Origin: CBDEUK01 sp965250225
GTDB taxonomy: Bacteria; Pseudomonadota; Gammaproteobacteria; Eutrophobiales; Eutrophobiaceae
Assembly (NCBI GenBank): GCA_965250225.1
Contig: CBDFNQ010000035.1
Span: 1-64,000, forward strand
Length of the DNA: 64,000 nucleotides
Direction of reading: 5' to 3'
A program made the translations under genes and the position numbers. Below are positions 42,572 through 51,190 of the stretch, piece after piece (the stretch's first letter is position 1; every line of letters starts with the position of its first letter). The notes under the pieces are model-generated. The model was not told the DNA's origin. It saw only the letters and a list, made by a program, of their open reading frames with translations, and did not search any database.

Positions 42572-43915
42572 ATGACATTCCCAACACAGAGCAAGTATTT
42601 AATTATTGGTGCTGGTATCCACGGGCTGAGTACGGCCTATCATCTTGCCCTTGAATTGAAAGCCAGTGGTAAAGGAAGTGGTAAGGACATTCTGATTATA
42701 GACAAGAGTGGGATCGCAGCAGGTGCTTCAGGGATCGCATGTGGTGTTGTTCGCAATAATTACTTCCAACCTGCGATGCGTGAATTGATGGCGCACAGTG
42801 TGGATGTTTGGGAATCTGATCCTGAAGCATACAGTTACCATGCTGTTGGTTATATGCAGATTAGCCCTGAATCTATGCACGCTGATGTTGCTACTATTGC
42901 TGGCCAGCAAAAAGATATTAATTATGAATCAGTCTTTATTGAAGGTGCTGATGACAGTACAAAATATATGAAGGGACTGTTTGATGACTGGCAGGCCCAG
43001 GGCATCACTTCCGTATTGCATGAAAAACGCGGTGGTTATGCCAACAACAGAAAAGCCATGTACGGTCTGGCTGCAAAGGCAGAGGCCGAAGGTGTACAAA
43101 TACAATCTGGCGTTACGGTTACCGGTTTTCTGAGTGGCAATGGTTCTGATGCAATTTCAGCAGTTGAGACTGATCAGGGCACCATAAAGTGTGATTATGT
43201 CATCATCGGTGCCGGTCCATGGGCAAAGGTCTTCTGGGATATGCTGGATCTTCCTAAAACTATCAGTATCAAGGGTGCCGATGGCACAATGCACGATGAT
43301 GTTAATATGTGGATCTATTGGTCACTGCAAGAGGGTACATTAGGCGTTGATCCGAATTACCTCAAGACCAACGATGGGAAGATGCCTCCAGTAATTCATG
43401 TCGACAGTGATGCACCCTTATTTTCTGATGTGGATGGATCCTTGATCACGGATAATATGTGGGGTATCTATTACAAACCCGATTTTAATTTTGGCGGTAT
43501 ACAGGGTGGCGCAGCTCCTGATCCAATAGATACAGACCCAGATAAAGTTACCGTTGACCCTTATGGCCCTGATTCGCCAGACTATGTGATGGGTGATGAG
43601 TTTGCACATATGTGGTGTTCAGCATTGGCTCATTGTCAAAAACGTTTTGAGGGTCAAATAGGCGTATACAAAAAAGAAGCCTCTGGCGGTATTGGTGCAT
43701 TTACTCCAGATAGCTTTCCGGTTTTTGATGTATTTCGTCAAAATTGTTACTTTATTGCCGATTCAAATCACGGTTACAAGATGTTAGGTGTTGGCAAGCT
43801 GGTCGCTGCTGATATTGCAGGTAACGATTCTCGTTTACTTGAACCTTTCAGGTTTTCAAGATATGCAGAAGGTAAGTTACACCCAGTATCCAGTAGCCCA
43901 TTTCCGTGGAGTTGA
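42572..43915 (+). CDS. FAD-dependent oxidoreductase, DAO family (SoxB/DMGDH-like)
   Basis: A 447-residue DAO-family flavoprotein. It has the Rossmann motif YLIIGAGIHGLSTAYHL, the substrate-side motif GIACGVVRNNYFQPAMREL and the C-terminal FAD loop ADSNHGYKMLGVGKLVAADI. Members oxidise sarcosine, dimethylglycine, glycine or similar secondary or tertiary amines. An unusual acidic insert (residues ~230-345, rich in Asp and Pro) separates the catalytic halves. There is no covalent-flavin His motif like that of the MgdA-type gene. It stands alone, 87 nt before gmaS, and may supply an extra amine oxidase to the cluster. Confidence 0.8.
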   Translation: MTFPTQSKYLIIGAGIHGLSTAYHLALELKASGKGSGKDILIIDKSGIAAGASGIACGVVRNNYFQPAMRELMAHSVDVWESDPEAYSYHAVGYMQISPESMHADVATIAGQQKDINYESVFIEGADDSTKYMKGLFDDWQAQGITSVLHEKRGGYANNRKAMYGLAAKAEAEGVQIQSGVTVTGFLSGNGSDAISAVETDQGTIKCDYVIIGAGPWAKVFWDMLDLPKTISIKGADGTMHDDVNMWIYWSLQEGTLGVDPNYLKTNDGKMPPVIHVDSDAPLFSDVDGSLITDNMWGIYYKPDFNFGGIQGGAAPDPIDTDPDKVTVDPYGPDSPDYVMGDEFAHMWCSALAHCQKRFEGQIGVYKKEASGGIGAFTPDSFPVFDVFRQNCYFIADSNHGYKMLGVGKLVAADIAGNDSRLLEPFRFSRYAEGKLHPVSSSPFPWS

Positions 43916-44002
43916 TTTTTTTGTAGCAGTGAGAAATGTTAATCTGCAGTTTGTTGTATCACGATAAATAACAACTACCGAGTAATTAGGAGGAGAGAAA
44001 AA

Positions 44003-45472
44003 ATGACAGACTTACAAGCACATGTTGAGGCTCCCGGACGCGCAGACCTGGTTAAACAGGTTAGTGAAAAAATAAAAGAAACTGGTGTCGACTATATCTA
44101 TTACCAGTTCATCTCAGTAACAGGCCGAGTGATGGGTAAAGGTATCCCGTCAGCTCATTGGGAACGTCTGGCGGAAAAGGGCTTTCAACTTGTTTACGGT
44201 TCAACGGCAAACCTGTTCGTTGATCGTCATGGTGATTACATCGGTTATGGTGCGGAGTCATCGGAACTGGTTGGTATTCCTGATCCAGAGACATTCTGTC
44301 AGTTGCCATGGGATAAACGCGTCGGTCGTGTGTACTGTACGCTGTTCCGCAACCGCGAAGAACGCGAAAATCCTGGTGGTGCACTGACCTCAGATTGCCG
44401 TGGTAACCTGCGCCGCATCCATAATGCATTTCAGGAGAAGCATGGCCTGAATATGCGTTGCGGTACTGAGCCAGAAATGATGTGGCTGAAGCGTGGTGAA
44501 GACGGTAAACCAAATGGTGGTGTGACCAAGCCAAACTGTTATCACATCGATCAGTTTGAAGAACTGCGTCCAACTTTCATGAAAGTCATTGAATATTCCA
44601 TACAAATGGGTCTCGACATCATCCAGGGTGACCACGAAGATGCACCAGGTCAGTTGGAGCTGAATACACAATATGATGACGTACTGCGTAATGCAGATCG
44701 CCTGTCTACCTATCGTCAGATTTGTGCTCAGGTAGCACGGGAAGATAATTTGATCGCTTGCTTTATGTCCAAGCCTTTCATGGGTGTTTCAGCTTCAGGC
44801 TGTCATCACAACATGTCACTGTGGCGTGGTGGTGAAGATGTGGTTAACAAGTTGGGTTTTGATTCTTTGCCAGGTATGGAAGGATCATTTACGTATATTG
44901 AAGGTGGTGAAAATACATTCATGCCTGACCCATCTATCGATGAGAAAATGCCAGGCCCAATTGGTCTGCAATCCATCGGTGGTGTGATTGAACATTTAGG
45001 TGCATTGACTGCAATTGGTTCACCGACAGTAAACTCCTACAGACGTCTATGGGATACAGGTTTCTGGGCACCTATCTTCGCTGATTGGGGTTATCAGAAC
45101 CGTACTTGTGCACTGCGTGTATCAGCACCGGGTCGTTTCGAATATCGTTCGGTTGACTCTATGGTTAACCCTTACTTGATGGGTACTGCCTTATTGCAGG
45201 CTATGGGTGATGGTATCGACAGAAATCTGGAACCCGGTGAAGCAGAAGAACGCAATATTTATGATGCGATTGATGCCGGTAAGAAAGTGAAGAAATTACC
45301 GATGTCTTTAGGTGATGCGTTAACAGAACTTCGTAATGACGAGGTTATTAAGTCGTCTATGCCAGGTGATATGTACAGAGTGTACGAACATTACAAGCGT
45401 GACGAATGGGAGCGTTTTAACTCTGCAGTCACCGATTGGGATCTGGAAACTTATTTAGATATTTTGCCGTAA
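44003..45472 (+). CDS. gmaS: Glutamine synthetase-fold ligase, probable gamma-glutamylmethylamide synthetase
   Basis: A 489-residue GS-family enzyme. ATP/glutamate site motifs are RCGTEPEMMW, GDHEDAPGQLELN, FMSKPFMGVSASGCHHNMSL, SPTVNSYRRLW and RVSAPGRFEYRSVDSMVNPY. GmaS joins glutamate and methylamine at the expense of ATP and opens the indirect methylamine route. The assignment rests mainly on its place directly before mgsABC and mgdABCD. The sequence is longer than the ~440-residue GmaS I know and lacks the GAGFAG motif, so a different amine substrate, or plain glutamine synthesis, is possible. AGGAGAG precedes the ATG. Confidence 0.75.
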   Translation: MTDLQAHVEAPGRADLVKQVSEKIKETGVDYIYYQFISVTGRVMGKGIPSAHWERLAEKGFQLVYGSTANLFVDRHGDYIGYGAESSELVGIPDPETFCQLPWDKRVGRVYCTLFRNREERENPGGALTSDCRGNLRRIHNAFQEKHGLNMRCGTEPEMMWLKRGEDGKPNGGVTKPNCYHIDQFEELRPTFMKVIEYSIQMGLDIIQGDHEDAPGQLELNTQYDDVLRNADRLSTYRQICAQVAREDNLIACFMSKPFMGVSASGCHHNMSLWRGGEDVVNKLGFDSLPGMEGSFTYIEGGENTFMPDPSIDEKMPGPIGLQSIGGVIEHLGALTAIGSPTVNSYRRLWDTGFWAPIFADWGYQNRTCALRVSAPGRFEYRSVDSMVNPYLMGTALLQAMGDGIDRNLEPGEAEERNIYDAIDAGKKVKKLPMSLGDALTELRNDEVIKSSMPGDMYRVYEHYKRDEWERFNSAVTDWDLETYLDILP

Positions 45473-45484
45473 CTGATTGTGTTT

Positions 45485-45513
45485 TACCCGGTACGGTGGC
45501 CACGTGCCGGGTA
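45485..45513 (+). other. Hairpin between gmaS and mgsA
   Basis: An 11-bp stem (TACCCGGTACG with CGTGCCGGGTA, one G-U pair) and a 7-nt loop. No T-run follows, so it may be a processing or mRNA-stability hairpin rather than a terminator. Confidence 0.55.
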
Positions 45514-45584
45514 GTAACAATTCTTAAAATGCTGAACCTGTTATTAGGGCAGCAACGTTTTTAATTTTTATTGAGGAAAAGCTT

Positions 45585-46523
45585 ATGTGTGGAATTGCAG
45601 GACTTATCTGGAAAGGAGGGCAAAGTTCGAACATTGGTTCGGAAATGACTTCCATGCTCCAGGCCCTGAAACATAGAGGGCCAGACTCAACCGGGTTTGC
45701 ACTTTATGGTAATGCAAACGCAGATGATTTCATCATGCGTTTTAAAACTGCTGAACAGGAAGAGATGAGAACCGGTTTTGATATTCATAAACAGGTTGAA
45801 GAACGTGAGGAACAGGTTGAAGCACGCATGAAAGAAATGGGTGCTAAGGTTAAGGATCAACAAGCTGCGACTGCGTATTCACATCGTTATCTCTTTAGCT
45901 TTGAAGGTGATATGCGTCGACTGATCGATTATATCGAGGATATTGATGGTGTTGAAGTTCTGTCTGTGGGTAATGCCCTGGAACTAATCAAGGACCTGGG
46001 TGATTCGACTATGGTCTCTGAACAATATGACTTAGGTGAGTTTCAGGGTACGCATGCAATTGGTCATACACGTATGGCAACTGAATCAGATGTTGATATT
46101 CGTTCTGCACACCCTTACTGGGCTTATCCGTTTAGTGACGTGTCTGTTGTACATAACGGTCAGTTAACTAATTACTGGACCCATCGTCGTGATCTGGAAC
46201 GCCGTGGCCACCGCTTCATGTCAAATTGCGACTCTGAGTTAATCGCAGTCTATCTCGCTGACCGTATGGATCAGGGGGATGATCTGAAAACAGCCATGGA
46301 CAGTTCTGTCAGCTTTTTAGATGGTGTGTTCTCTTATTTAGTGGCAACCAGTGATCAATTGGGTATGGCTAAAGACACGATGTCTGCGAAGCCAATGGTT
46401 ATTTATGAAAGTGATGAATTTGTTGGTTTGGCATCGGAGGAGATCGCCATTCGCAGTATCTTCCCGCGTGAAATTGACACATTCGATCCATATGAAGGGG
46501 AGGTTTTAGTATGGCAAGCGTAA
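45585..46523 (+). CDS. mgsA: N-methylglutamate synthase subunit A (class II amidotransferase)
   Basis: A 312-residue Ntn amidotransferase beginning MCGIAGLIWKGG with the nucleophile Cys2. Further motifs are ALKHRGPDSTGFALY, GTHAIGHTRMATESDVDIRS, VHNGQL and SNCDSELIAVYLADR. It has a helical, charged insert at ~60-95 (QVEEREEQVEARMKEMGAKV) that is missing in GlxB. In N-methylglutamate synthase this subunit handles the glutamyl amide, and methylamine is transferred to give N-methylglutamate. The gene overlaps mgsB by 13 nt. Confidence 0.87.
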   Translation: MCGIAGLIWKGGQSSNIGSEMTSMLQALKHRGPDSTGFALYGNANADDFIMRFKTAEQEEMRTGFDIHKQVEEREEQVEARMKEMGAKVKDQQAATAYSHRYLFSFEGDMRRLIDYIEDIDGVEVLSVGNALELIKDLGDSTMVSEQYDLGEFQGTHAIGHTRMATESDVDIRSAHPYWAYPFSDVSVVHNGQLTNYWTHRRDLERRGHRFMSNCDSELIAVYLADRMDQGDDLKTAMDSSVSFLDGVFSYLVATSDQLGMAKDTMSAKPMVIYESDEFVGLASEEIAIRSIFPREIDTFDPYEGEVLVWQA

Positions 46524-47356
46524 ACAAAGATCATAAATCACATGAAATGGGTCTGCATGATGAGCAACTGGCGGGTCGTACCCAACAGATGTATTTCTCT
46601 GCCTCAGAGGAAGAGAATTTTATCCATGCTTATGCCTATGACGTAGATTTTGACAAGGCGGCAGAATTTGATTGTACCGATATGGAGAATACTGAAGCCA
46701 ACATCAAAATCCGTGATTTGTTAAAAGAAGGTTATGGCACGATAACGATTAAAAACCCTATGGGTAAGCATGCACTGGGTGTCGGTATCCTGAATCGTCT
46801 CAATCTGAATTTTGAAGGTAGCCTGGGTTACTTTGCCTGTGGTCTTATCGATGGACCGAATGTCCGCATTAATGGTCGCGTCGGTTGGTCCTGCGCTGAA
46901 AATATGATGGCCGGTACTCTGGTTATCGAAAAGAATGCGGGCTCACTTTTTGGTGCAGCGATTCGTGGTGGCGATCTGGTTTGTAAAGGACGTGCAGGCG
47001 CACGTGTCGGTATCGACCAGAAGGGTGGCACGATTATCGTGGGTGGCAGTGTGGGCGCCTTTACTGGTTTCATGATGCAGCGTGGTCGTATGATCATCCT
47101 CGGTGATGCCAGTGAGAATCTGGGCGACTCTATGTATGACGGTACGATTTATATTGCCGGGAAACCAAAGAGTTTGGGTGTTGATGCCGTCGAAGCCGAT
47201 TTGACCGAACTGGATATTGAATATCTGAAAGGCAAATTAGACTTATACGGTATGGAAGCACCGAATGGTGTTGAAAATATTACCAAGATCGAATCTGGCA
47301 AACAGTTGTGGAATTATGACAACCTTGAGCCGACCGAAAAGAAACTGGTGCTCTAA
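46511..47356 (+). CDS. mgsB: N-methylglutamate synthase subunit B (GXGXG domain)
   Basis: A 281-residue beta-helix subunit. After a ~60-residue N-terminal extension it shows repeated GXGXG strands: NPMGKHALGVGILNRLNLNF, GYFACGLIDGPNVRINGRVG, AGARVGIDQKGGTIIVGGSV, GAFTGFMMQRGRMIILGDAS and NLGDSMYDGTIYIAGKPKSL. It forms the structural arm of NMG synthase with MgsA and MgsC. GGGGAGG lies before the ATG inside the end of mgsA. An unusual 264-nt gap with a large fold-back structure separates it from mgsC. Confidence 0.88.
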   Translation: MASVNKDHKSHEMGLHDEQLAGRTQQMYFSASEEENFIHAYAYDVDFDKAAEFDCTDMENTEANIKIRDLLKEGYGTITIKNPMGKHALGVGILNRLNLNFEGSLGYFACGLIDGPNVRINGRVGWSCAENMMAGTLVIEKNAGSLFGAAIRGGDLVCKGRAGARVGIDQKGGTIIVGGSVGAFTGFMMQRGRMIILGDASENLGDSMYDGTIYIAGKPKSLGVDAVEADLTELDIEYLKGKLDLYGMEAPNGVENITKIESGKQLWNYDNLEPTEKKLVL

Positions 47357-47595
47357 CCTGGATTCCTCAGTTGACCGGCATTGAATTGTGATTATGAGTT
47401 TCAAACTAGCAGCTTATAGTGTGTTGGGTATTCATTCGTTGAACGAATCCGCCTACTCATTTGATTGCACATCTTTGAGGCTCATTTGCTTGATGGCGAA
47501 AGCCTTACGTAGAACGACTATGTACGGCTTTCTAATCGGCGCAACTGAACCTCAAAGACGCACACTCAAACGAGTCCAACTAAGGATTCCAGGTT
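47355..47595. repeat. Nested imperfect inverted repeat between mgsB and mgsC
   Basis: Outer arms 47355-47373 and 47577-47595 match at 17 of 19 positions. Inner arms 47455-47512 and 47518-47575 match at 41 of 58, with an AACGA loop. The left-hand 81-nt interval carries its own dyad ATTCGTTGAACGAAT at 47434-47448. The element fills nearly the whole gap and begins at the mgsB stop codon. It looks like a fold-back or MITE-like insertion, or an RNA control element. Confidence 0.8.
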
Positions 47596-47620
47596 TTAAT
47601 AATTTAAGAGGGTAAAGATT

Positions 47621-48967
47621 ATGTCTTCTGTAAAAGATGATGCTAAAAAATATCATTTGGGTGATAGCTTTATTTTTCCACCCGAGGTTATTAATGATAT
47701 CCACGTTAAGGCTGAACTCGGTCGTTATCGGATGCGTGGTTTTTCATTATTCAAGAAAATTCCGACCTGGGATGATCTAACGTTCATGCCGGGAACCTTA
47801 ACTCGTTTTGTGATTGAAGGTTATCGGGAAAAATGTACAACGAAAACCGTTATTGGCCCACGTGCCAAACGTCCACTGGAACTGGATATCCCTGTTTATA
47901 TTACCGGTATGAGTTTTGGTGCACTGAGTTATGAAGCCAAGACCGCATTAGCTCGTGGTGCTACCATGGCTGGAACAGCCACTTGTTCAGGTGAAGGTGG
48001 CATGATTCCAGATGAGCGCCGTTATTCGGAAAAATGGTTCTATCAATGTATCCAGTCCCGTTATGGTTTTAACCCACAACATTTGCGTTTGGCAGATGGT
48101 GTTGAGTTCTTCATTGGACAGGGTTGTAAGGTTGGCCTGGGCGGTCACTTAATGGGCCAAAAGGTAACCGATCAGGTTGCGGAAATGCGTTCATTACCTG
48201 CCGGTATCGATCAACGTTCACCTGCACGCCACCCTGACTGGATGGGACCAGATGATTTGGCTCTGAAGATTCAGGAGATTCGCCAAGCGACTGACGGACA
48301 GATTCCGATTCAGTTAAAGCTTGGTGCGGCACGTGTCTATGATGATGTCCGTATGGCTGCCAAGACCAATCCTGATTCTATCTATATCGATGGCATGGAA
48401 GGCGGTACTGGAGCGGGTCCTCATCTTGCAACAGAAGATACCGGTGTTCCTGGTATTGGCGCAATTCGCCAGGCACGTCGTGCCATTCAGGATGTGGGTA
48501 TGGAAGGTAAAATTACGCTAATCTATGCTGGCGGTATTCGCAACGGTGCTGATTTGGCGAAGGCCATTGCTCTGGGTGCGGATGCGGTTGCGATTGGTCA
48601 CTCAGCAATGATGGCGTTGAACTGTAATAAAGACATTCCAGAAGCTGATTTCGAAGAAGAGATGGGTGTTTCGGCTGGTTCTTGTTACCACTGTCATACG
48701 GGTCGATGTCCGGTGGGCGTGGCTACCCAGGATCCAAAATTGCGTGCTCGTTTGAATCCGGATGAAGCGGCTATTCGTGTCTATAACTTCCTGCATACAT
48801 TGACTATTGAAGCTCAATTGTTTGCTCGTGCTTGTGGTAAAACCGACATCCACTCATTAGAGCCGGAAGATTTAGCTGCTTTGACTATGGAAGCCTCTGC
48901 AATAGCACAGGTGCCATTGGCTGGATCACAGCACACAGTTGGTCGTCCTGATTTGACACGTTTCTAG
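47621..48967 (+). CDS. mgsC: N-methylglutamate synthase subunit C (FMN glutamate synthase domain)
   Basis: A 448-residue FMN-barrel subunit. Motifs: VYITGMSFGALSYEAKTALA, GTATCSGEGGMIPDE, GLGGHLMGQKVTDQVAEMRS, YIDGMEGGTGAGPHLATEDT, the phosphate loop LIYAGGIRNGADLAKAIALG, and a Cys cluster region (GSCYHCHTGRCPVGVATQDP) that would hold the iron-sulfur centre of GltB-like enzymes. GlxD is a close paralogue of the same length class but has a shorter Cys region. Product and partners are as for MgsA and MgsB. AGAGGG precedes the ATG. Confidence 0.88.
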   Translation: MSSVKDDAKKYHLGDSFIFPPEVINDIHVKAELGRYRMRGFSLFKKIPTWDDLTFMPGTLTRFVIEGYREKCTTKTVIGPRAKRPLELDIPVYITGMSFGALSYEAKTALARGATMAGTATCSGEGGMIPDERRYSEKWFYQCIQSRYGFNPQHLRLADGVEFFIGQGCKVGLGGHLMGQKVTDQVAEMRSLPAGIDQRSPARHPDWMGPDDLALKIQEIRQATDGQIPIQLKLGAARVYDDVRMAAKTNPDSIYIDGMEGGTGAGPHLATEDTGVPGIGAIRQARRAIQDVGMEGKITLIYAGGIRNGADLAKAIALGADAVAIGHSAMMALNCNKDIPEADFEEEMGVSAGSCYHCHTGRCPVGVATQDPKLRARLNPDEAAIRVYNFLHTLTIEAQLFARACGKTDIHSLEPEDLAALTMEASAIAQVPLAGSQHTVGRPDLTRF

Positions 48968-48991
48968 AATAATTTTGTTGGGAGAAAAAAC

Positions 48992-49372
48992 ATGAGTAAG
49001 AACGATTTATCGAATAAAGAAAGTGTTGATGAAGAGCGTTCGAAGATCACCGGTCAACATATCGGTTATCGGTATGATGTAAACCTTGTACCAGATCTGG
49101 ATAAGATAACACCATTTCTTAAAAAATATATCGATATTATGGGATGGAAGGATCTTAACTGGTTGGAAGACATACACATGGGTTACGAGGAAGGGCGAGC
49201 AGCAGTATTTGATCGCAACAACAATGGTTGGGTGACTATACCTGAAAATATGGAACTGCCTGATAACCAACAGGACCGTGACATGATTGCGCGAGAGTTG
49301 TTGGTCAAGTTCCAGATGTCACCAAACCATCCGATGGTTGATTTAAGGAAGGCTTACGAGAAATTCAGCTAA
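48992..49372 (+). CDS. Hypothetical protein between mgsC and mgdA
   Basis: A 126-residue soluble acidic protein, starting 24 nt after mgsC with GGGAG before the ATG, so it is clearly part of the operon. The sequence is compact: IDIMGWKDLNWLEDIHMGYE, GRAAVFDRNNNGWVTIPEN (calcium-loop-like DRNNNGW) and LLVKFQMSPNHPMVDLRKAY. There is no signal peptide or Cys. I recognise no family. An accessory role for NMG synthase or dehydrogenase is inferred from position. An intrinsic terminator follows. Confidence 0.7.
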   Translation: MSKNDLSNKESVDEERSKITGQHIGYRYDVNLVPDLDKITPFLKKYIDIMGWKDLNWLEDIHMGYEEGRAAVFDRNNNGWVTIPENMELPDNQQDRDMIARELLVKFQMSPNHPMVDLRKAYEKFS

Positions 49373-49395
49373 TATAGATTTTTCCAGGCAATCAT

Positions 49396-49434
49396 GCGGG
49401 TCGGCTTTTTCAAAAGGCTGACCCGTGTTTTTTT
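49396..49434 (+). terminator. Intrinsic terminator after the gmaS-mgs operon
   Basis: A stem of about 13 bp (GCGGGTCGGCTT with the AAGGCTGACCCGT side, several G-U pairs) followed by GTTTTTTT. It separates the gmaS-mgsABC transcript from the mgd operon. Confidence 0.85.
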
Positions 49435-49474
49435 GGCACCTCGAAAATGTTACGGAGAGCTGCTAATGGAAGTA

Positions 49475-49497
49475 TTACTTATGCGGTATATAAGTAA
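49475..49497. promoter_or_regulatory. Inverted repeat upstream of mgdA
   Basis: TTACTTAT and ATAAGTAA form an 8-bp perfect dyad around a 7-nt centre, 138 nt before mgdA and downstream of the terminator. It is a plausible operator, with no known binding protein. Confidence 0.4.
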
Positions 49498-49634
49498 CTA
49501 ACCAGATTATGTACGATCCCCAATGAATGTTTCTTTTACTATCATTTAAAGGTATTACGACCTTAGGAATTATCTTAGAGTAATCTGGCAAAACTATTTG
49601 GCAGAGCAATCCAATTAACGGGAGCAAAATTGGT

Positions 49635-50894
49635 ATGAGTCGGTATTCAGCTTTGGAGGTTCTCAAAGGAGGGCTAACAGGGCAAACACACTGGGAACGC
49701 GCCTGGCGCGATCCAGAACCGAAGCGAGAATATGATGCCATTATTATCGGTGGTGGCGGGCATGGTTTAGCCGCGGCATATTATCTTGCCAAGACACATG
49801 GGATGAGCAATATCGCCGTCTGTGAAAAAGGCTGGTTAGGTGGTGGTAATGTTGGTCGAAATACGACCATCATTCGTTCCAACTATATGCTCGAAGATAA
49901 TGCACATTTTTATGAACATGGCATGAAGTTGTGGGAAGAAATGGCGCAAGAGCTTAACTTCAATGTCATGTTTTCCCAGCGCGGTATTATTAATGTTGCT
50001 CATTCCGATGCACAGATGGATGGTTTCGCACGTCGCGGTAATGCTATGCGTTTAAGTGGCATCGATGCAGAATTGTTAACCCGGGATCAGGTTAAAGAAT
50101 TCCTGCCAATGATCGATTATAGCGATAAGGCACGTTTCCCTGTTTATGGTGGATTACAACAACCACGTGGTGGAACCGCTAGACACGATGCGGTTGCCTG
50201 GGGGTATGCCCGTGCGGCAGATATGTTAGGTGTCGATATAATTCAAAATTGTGAAGTGACCGGTTTTGATATTCAGGATGGACAAGTTCAAGGACTGCAA
50301 ACTTCACGTGGTGCTATCAAGGCGAAGAAGGTGGGTATTGCTGTTGCAGGGAATACTTCTCGGCTATGTGCCATGGCAGGGTTACATCGTTTACCCATCG
50401 AAAGCCATAAATTACAGGCTATGGTGTCTGAGCCTTTAAAGCCATTCATTGATACGGTTTGTACCTTCGGTGCTGGGCATTTTTATGTTAGCCAGTCGAA
50501 TAAAGGTGGTCTGGTATTTGGTGGTGATCTGGATGGATATAATTCTTATGCACAACGTGGCAACTTACCGATGGTGAATCATGTATTGCAATCCGGTATG
50601 GCACTCATGCCAGCGATTGGGCGTTTACGTCTATTGCGTCATTGGGCAGGGATAATGGATATGTCCATGGATGGTAGTCCGATCATCAGTACGACACCGA
50701 TTAAAGGTTTGTATCTTAATGGTGGTTGGTGTTACGGCGGCTTTAAGGCAACGCCGGCTGCCGGTTGGTGCTTTGCACATACTATGGCAAATAACCAGCC
50801 TCATAAACTCAATGAAAATTTTACGCTAAACCGCTTTGAACGTGGTTACGCCATCGACGAAAAAGGCATGGGCCCTGTTCCTGGATTACATTAG
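49635..50894 (+). CDS. mgdA: N-methylglutamate dehydrogenase, SoxB-like subunit
   Basis: A 419-residue homologue of the sarcosine oxidase beta subunit. FAD is bound by YDAIIIGGGGHGLAAAYYLA, and the motif NVGRNTTIIRSNY follows. His184 in RGGTARHDAVAWGYARAAD matches the His that covalently holds FMN in heterotetrameric sarcosine oxidases. C-terminal parts are WAGIMDMSMDGSPIIS and GWCYGGFKATPAAGWCFAHT. As part of MgdABCD it oxidises N-methylglutamate to glutamate plus a C1 unit. It is the first gene of the mgd operon. Confidence 0.9.
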   Translation: MSRYSALEVLKGGLTGQTHWERAWRDPEPKREYDAIIIGGGGHGLAAAYYLAKTHGMSNIAVCEKGWLGGGNVGRNTTIIRSNYMLEDNAHFYEHGMKLWEEMAQELNFNVMFSQRGIINVAHSDAQMDGFARRGNAMRLSGIDAELLTRDQVKEFLPMIDYSDKARFPVYGGLQQPRGGTARHDAVAWGYARAADMLGVDIIQNCEVTGFDIQDGQVQGLQTSRGAIKAKKVGIAVAGNTSRLCAMAGLHRLPIESHKLQAMVSEPLKPFIDTVCTFGAGHFYVSQSNKGGLVFGGDLDGYNSYAQRGNLPMVNHVLQSGMALMPAIGRLRLLRHWAGIMDMSMDGSPIISTTPIKGLYLNGGWCYGGFKATPAAGWCFAHTMANNQPHKLNENFTLNRFERGYAIDEKGMGPVPGLH

Positions 50895-50908
50895 GAAGGA
50901 ATAACAAA

Positions 50909-51190
50909 ATGATTCGAATTAATTGTCCCTGGTGTGGTGAACGCAATATGGTGGAATTCACCTATGGCGGCGATGCCATCAATAAACATCCAGGACTTTC
51001 AGAAAACACCGGCGAAGCACAGTATAACGATTATGTCTATCTTCGTGATAACCCATGTGGGCCGCATCTTGAATATTGGCATCACGTCAACGGCTGCCGC
51101 CAATGGTTGAAAGTCAAACGCGACACACTGACCCATGAGGTGTTGGCAACAGGTTCGGCTGACGAAATACTCGGGGGAGAACAAGAATGA
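50909..51190 (+). CDS. mgdB: N-methylglutamate dehydrogenase, SoxD-like subunit
   Basis: A 93-residue delta-like subunit. It starts with INCPWCGERNMVEFTYGGDA, whose CPWC pair together with His and Cys near residues 70-75 (YWHHVNGCRQWL) forms the zinc site of SoxD proteins. It is a structural subunit without its own catalytic role. Its TGA overlaps the mgdC start (ATGA). Confidence 0.88.
   Translation: MIRINCPWCGERNMVEFTYGGDAINKHPGLSENTGEAQYNDYVYLRDNPCGPHLEYWHHVNGCRQWLKVKRDTLTHEVLATGSADEILGGEQE

Noticed and set aside
47388..47615. 75-codon ORF in the mgsB-mgsC gap
   Set aside because: It runs across both arms of the large inverted repeat, has no ribosome site and encodes an Arg/Leu-rich sequence without family features. 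The DNA structure explains the region better.
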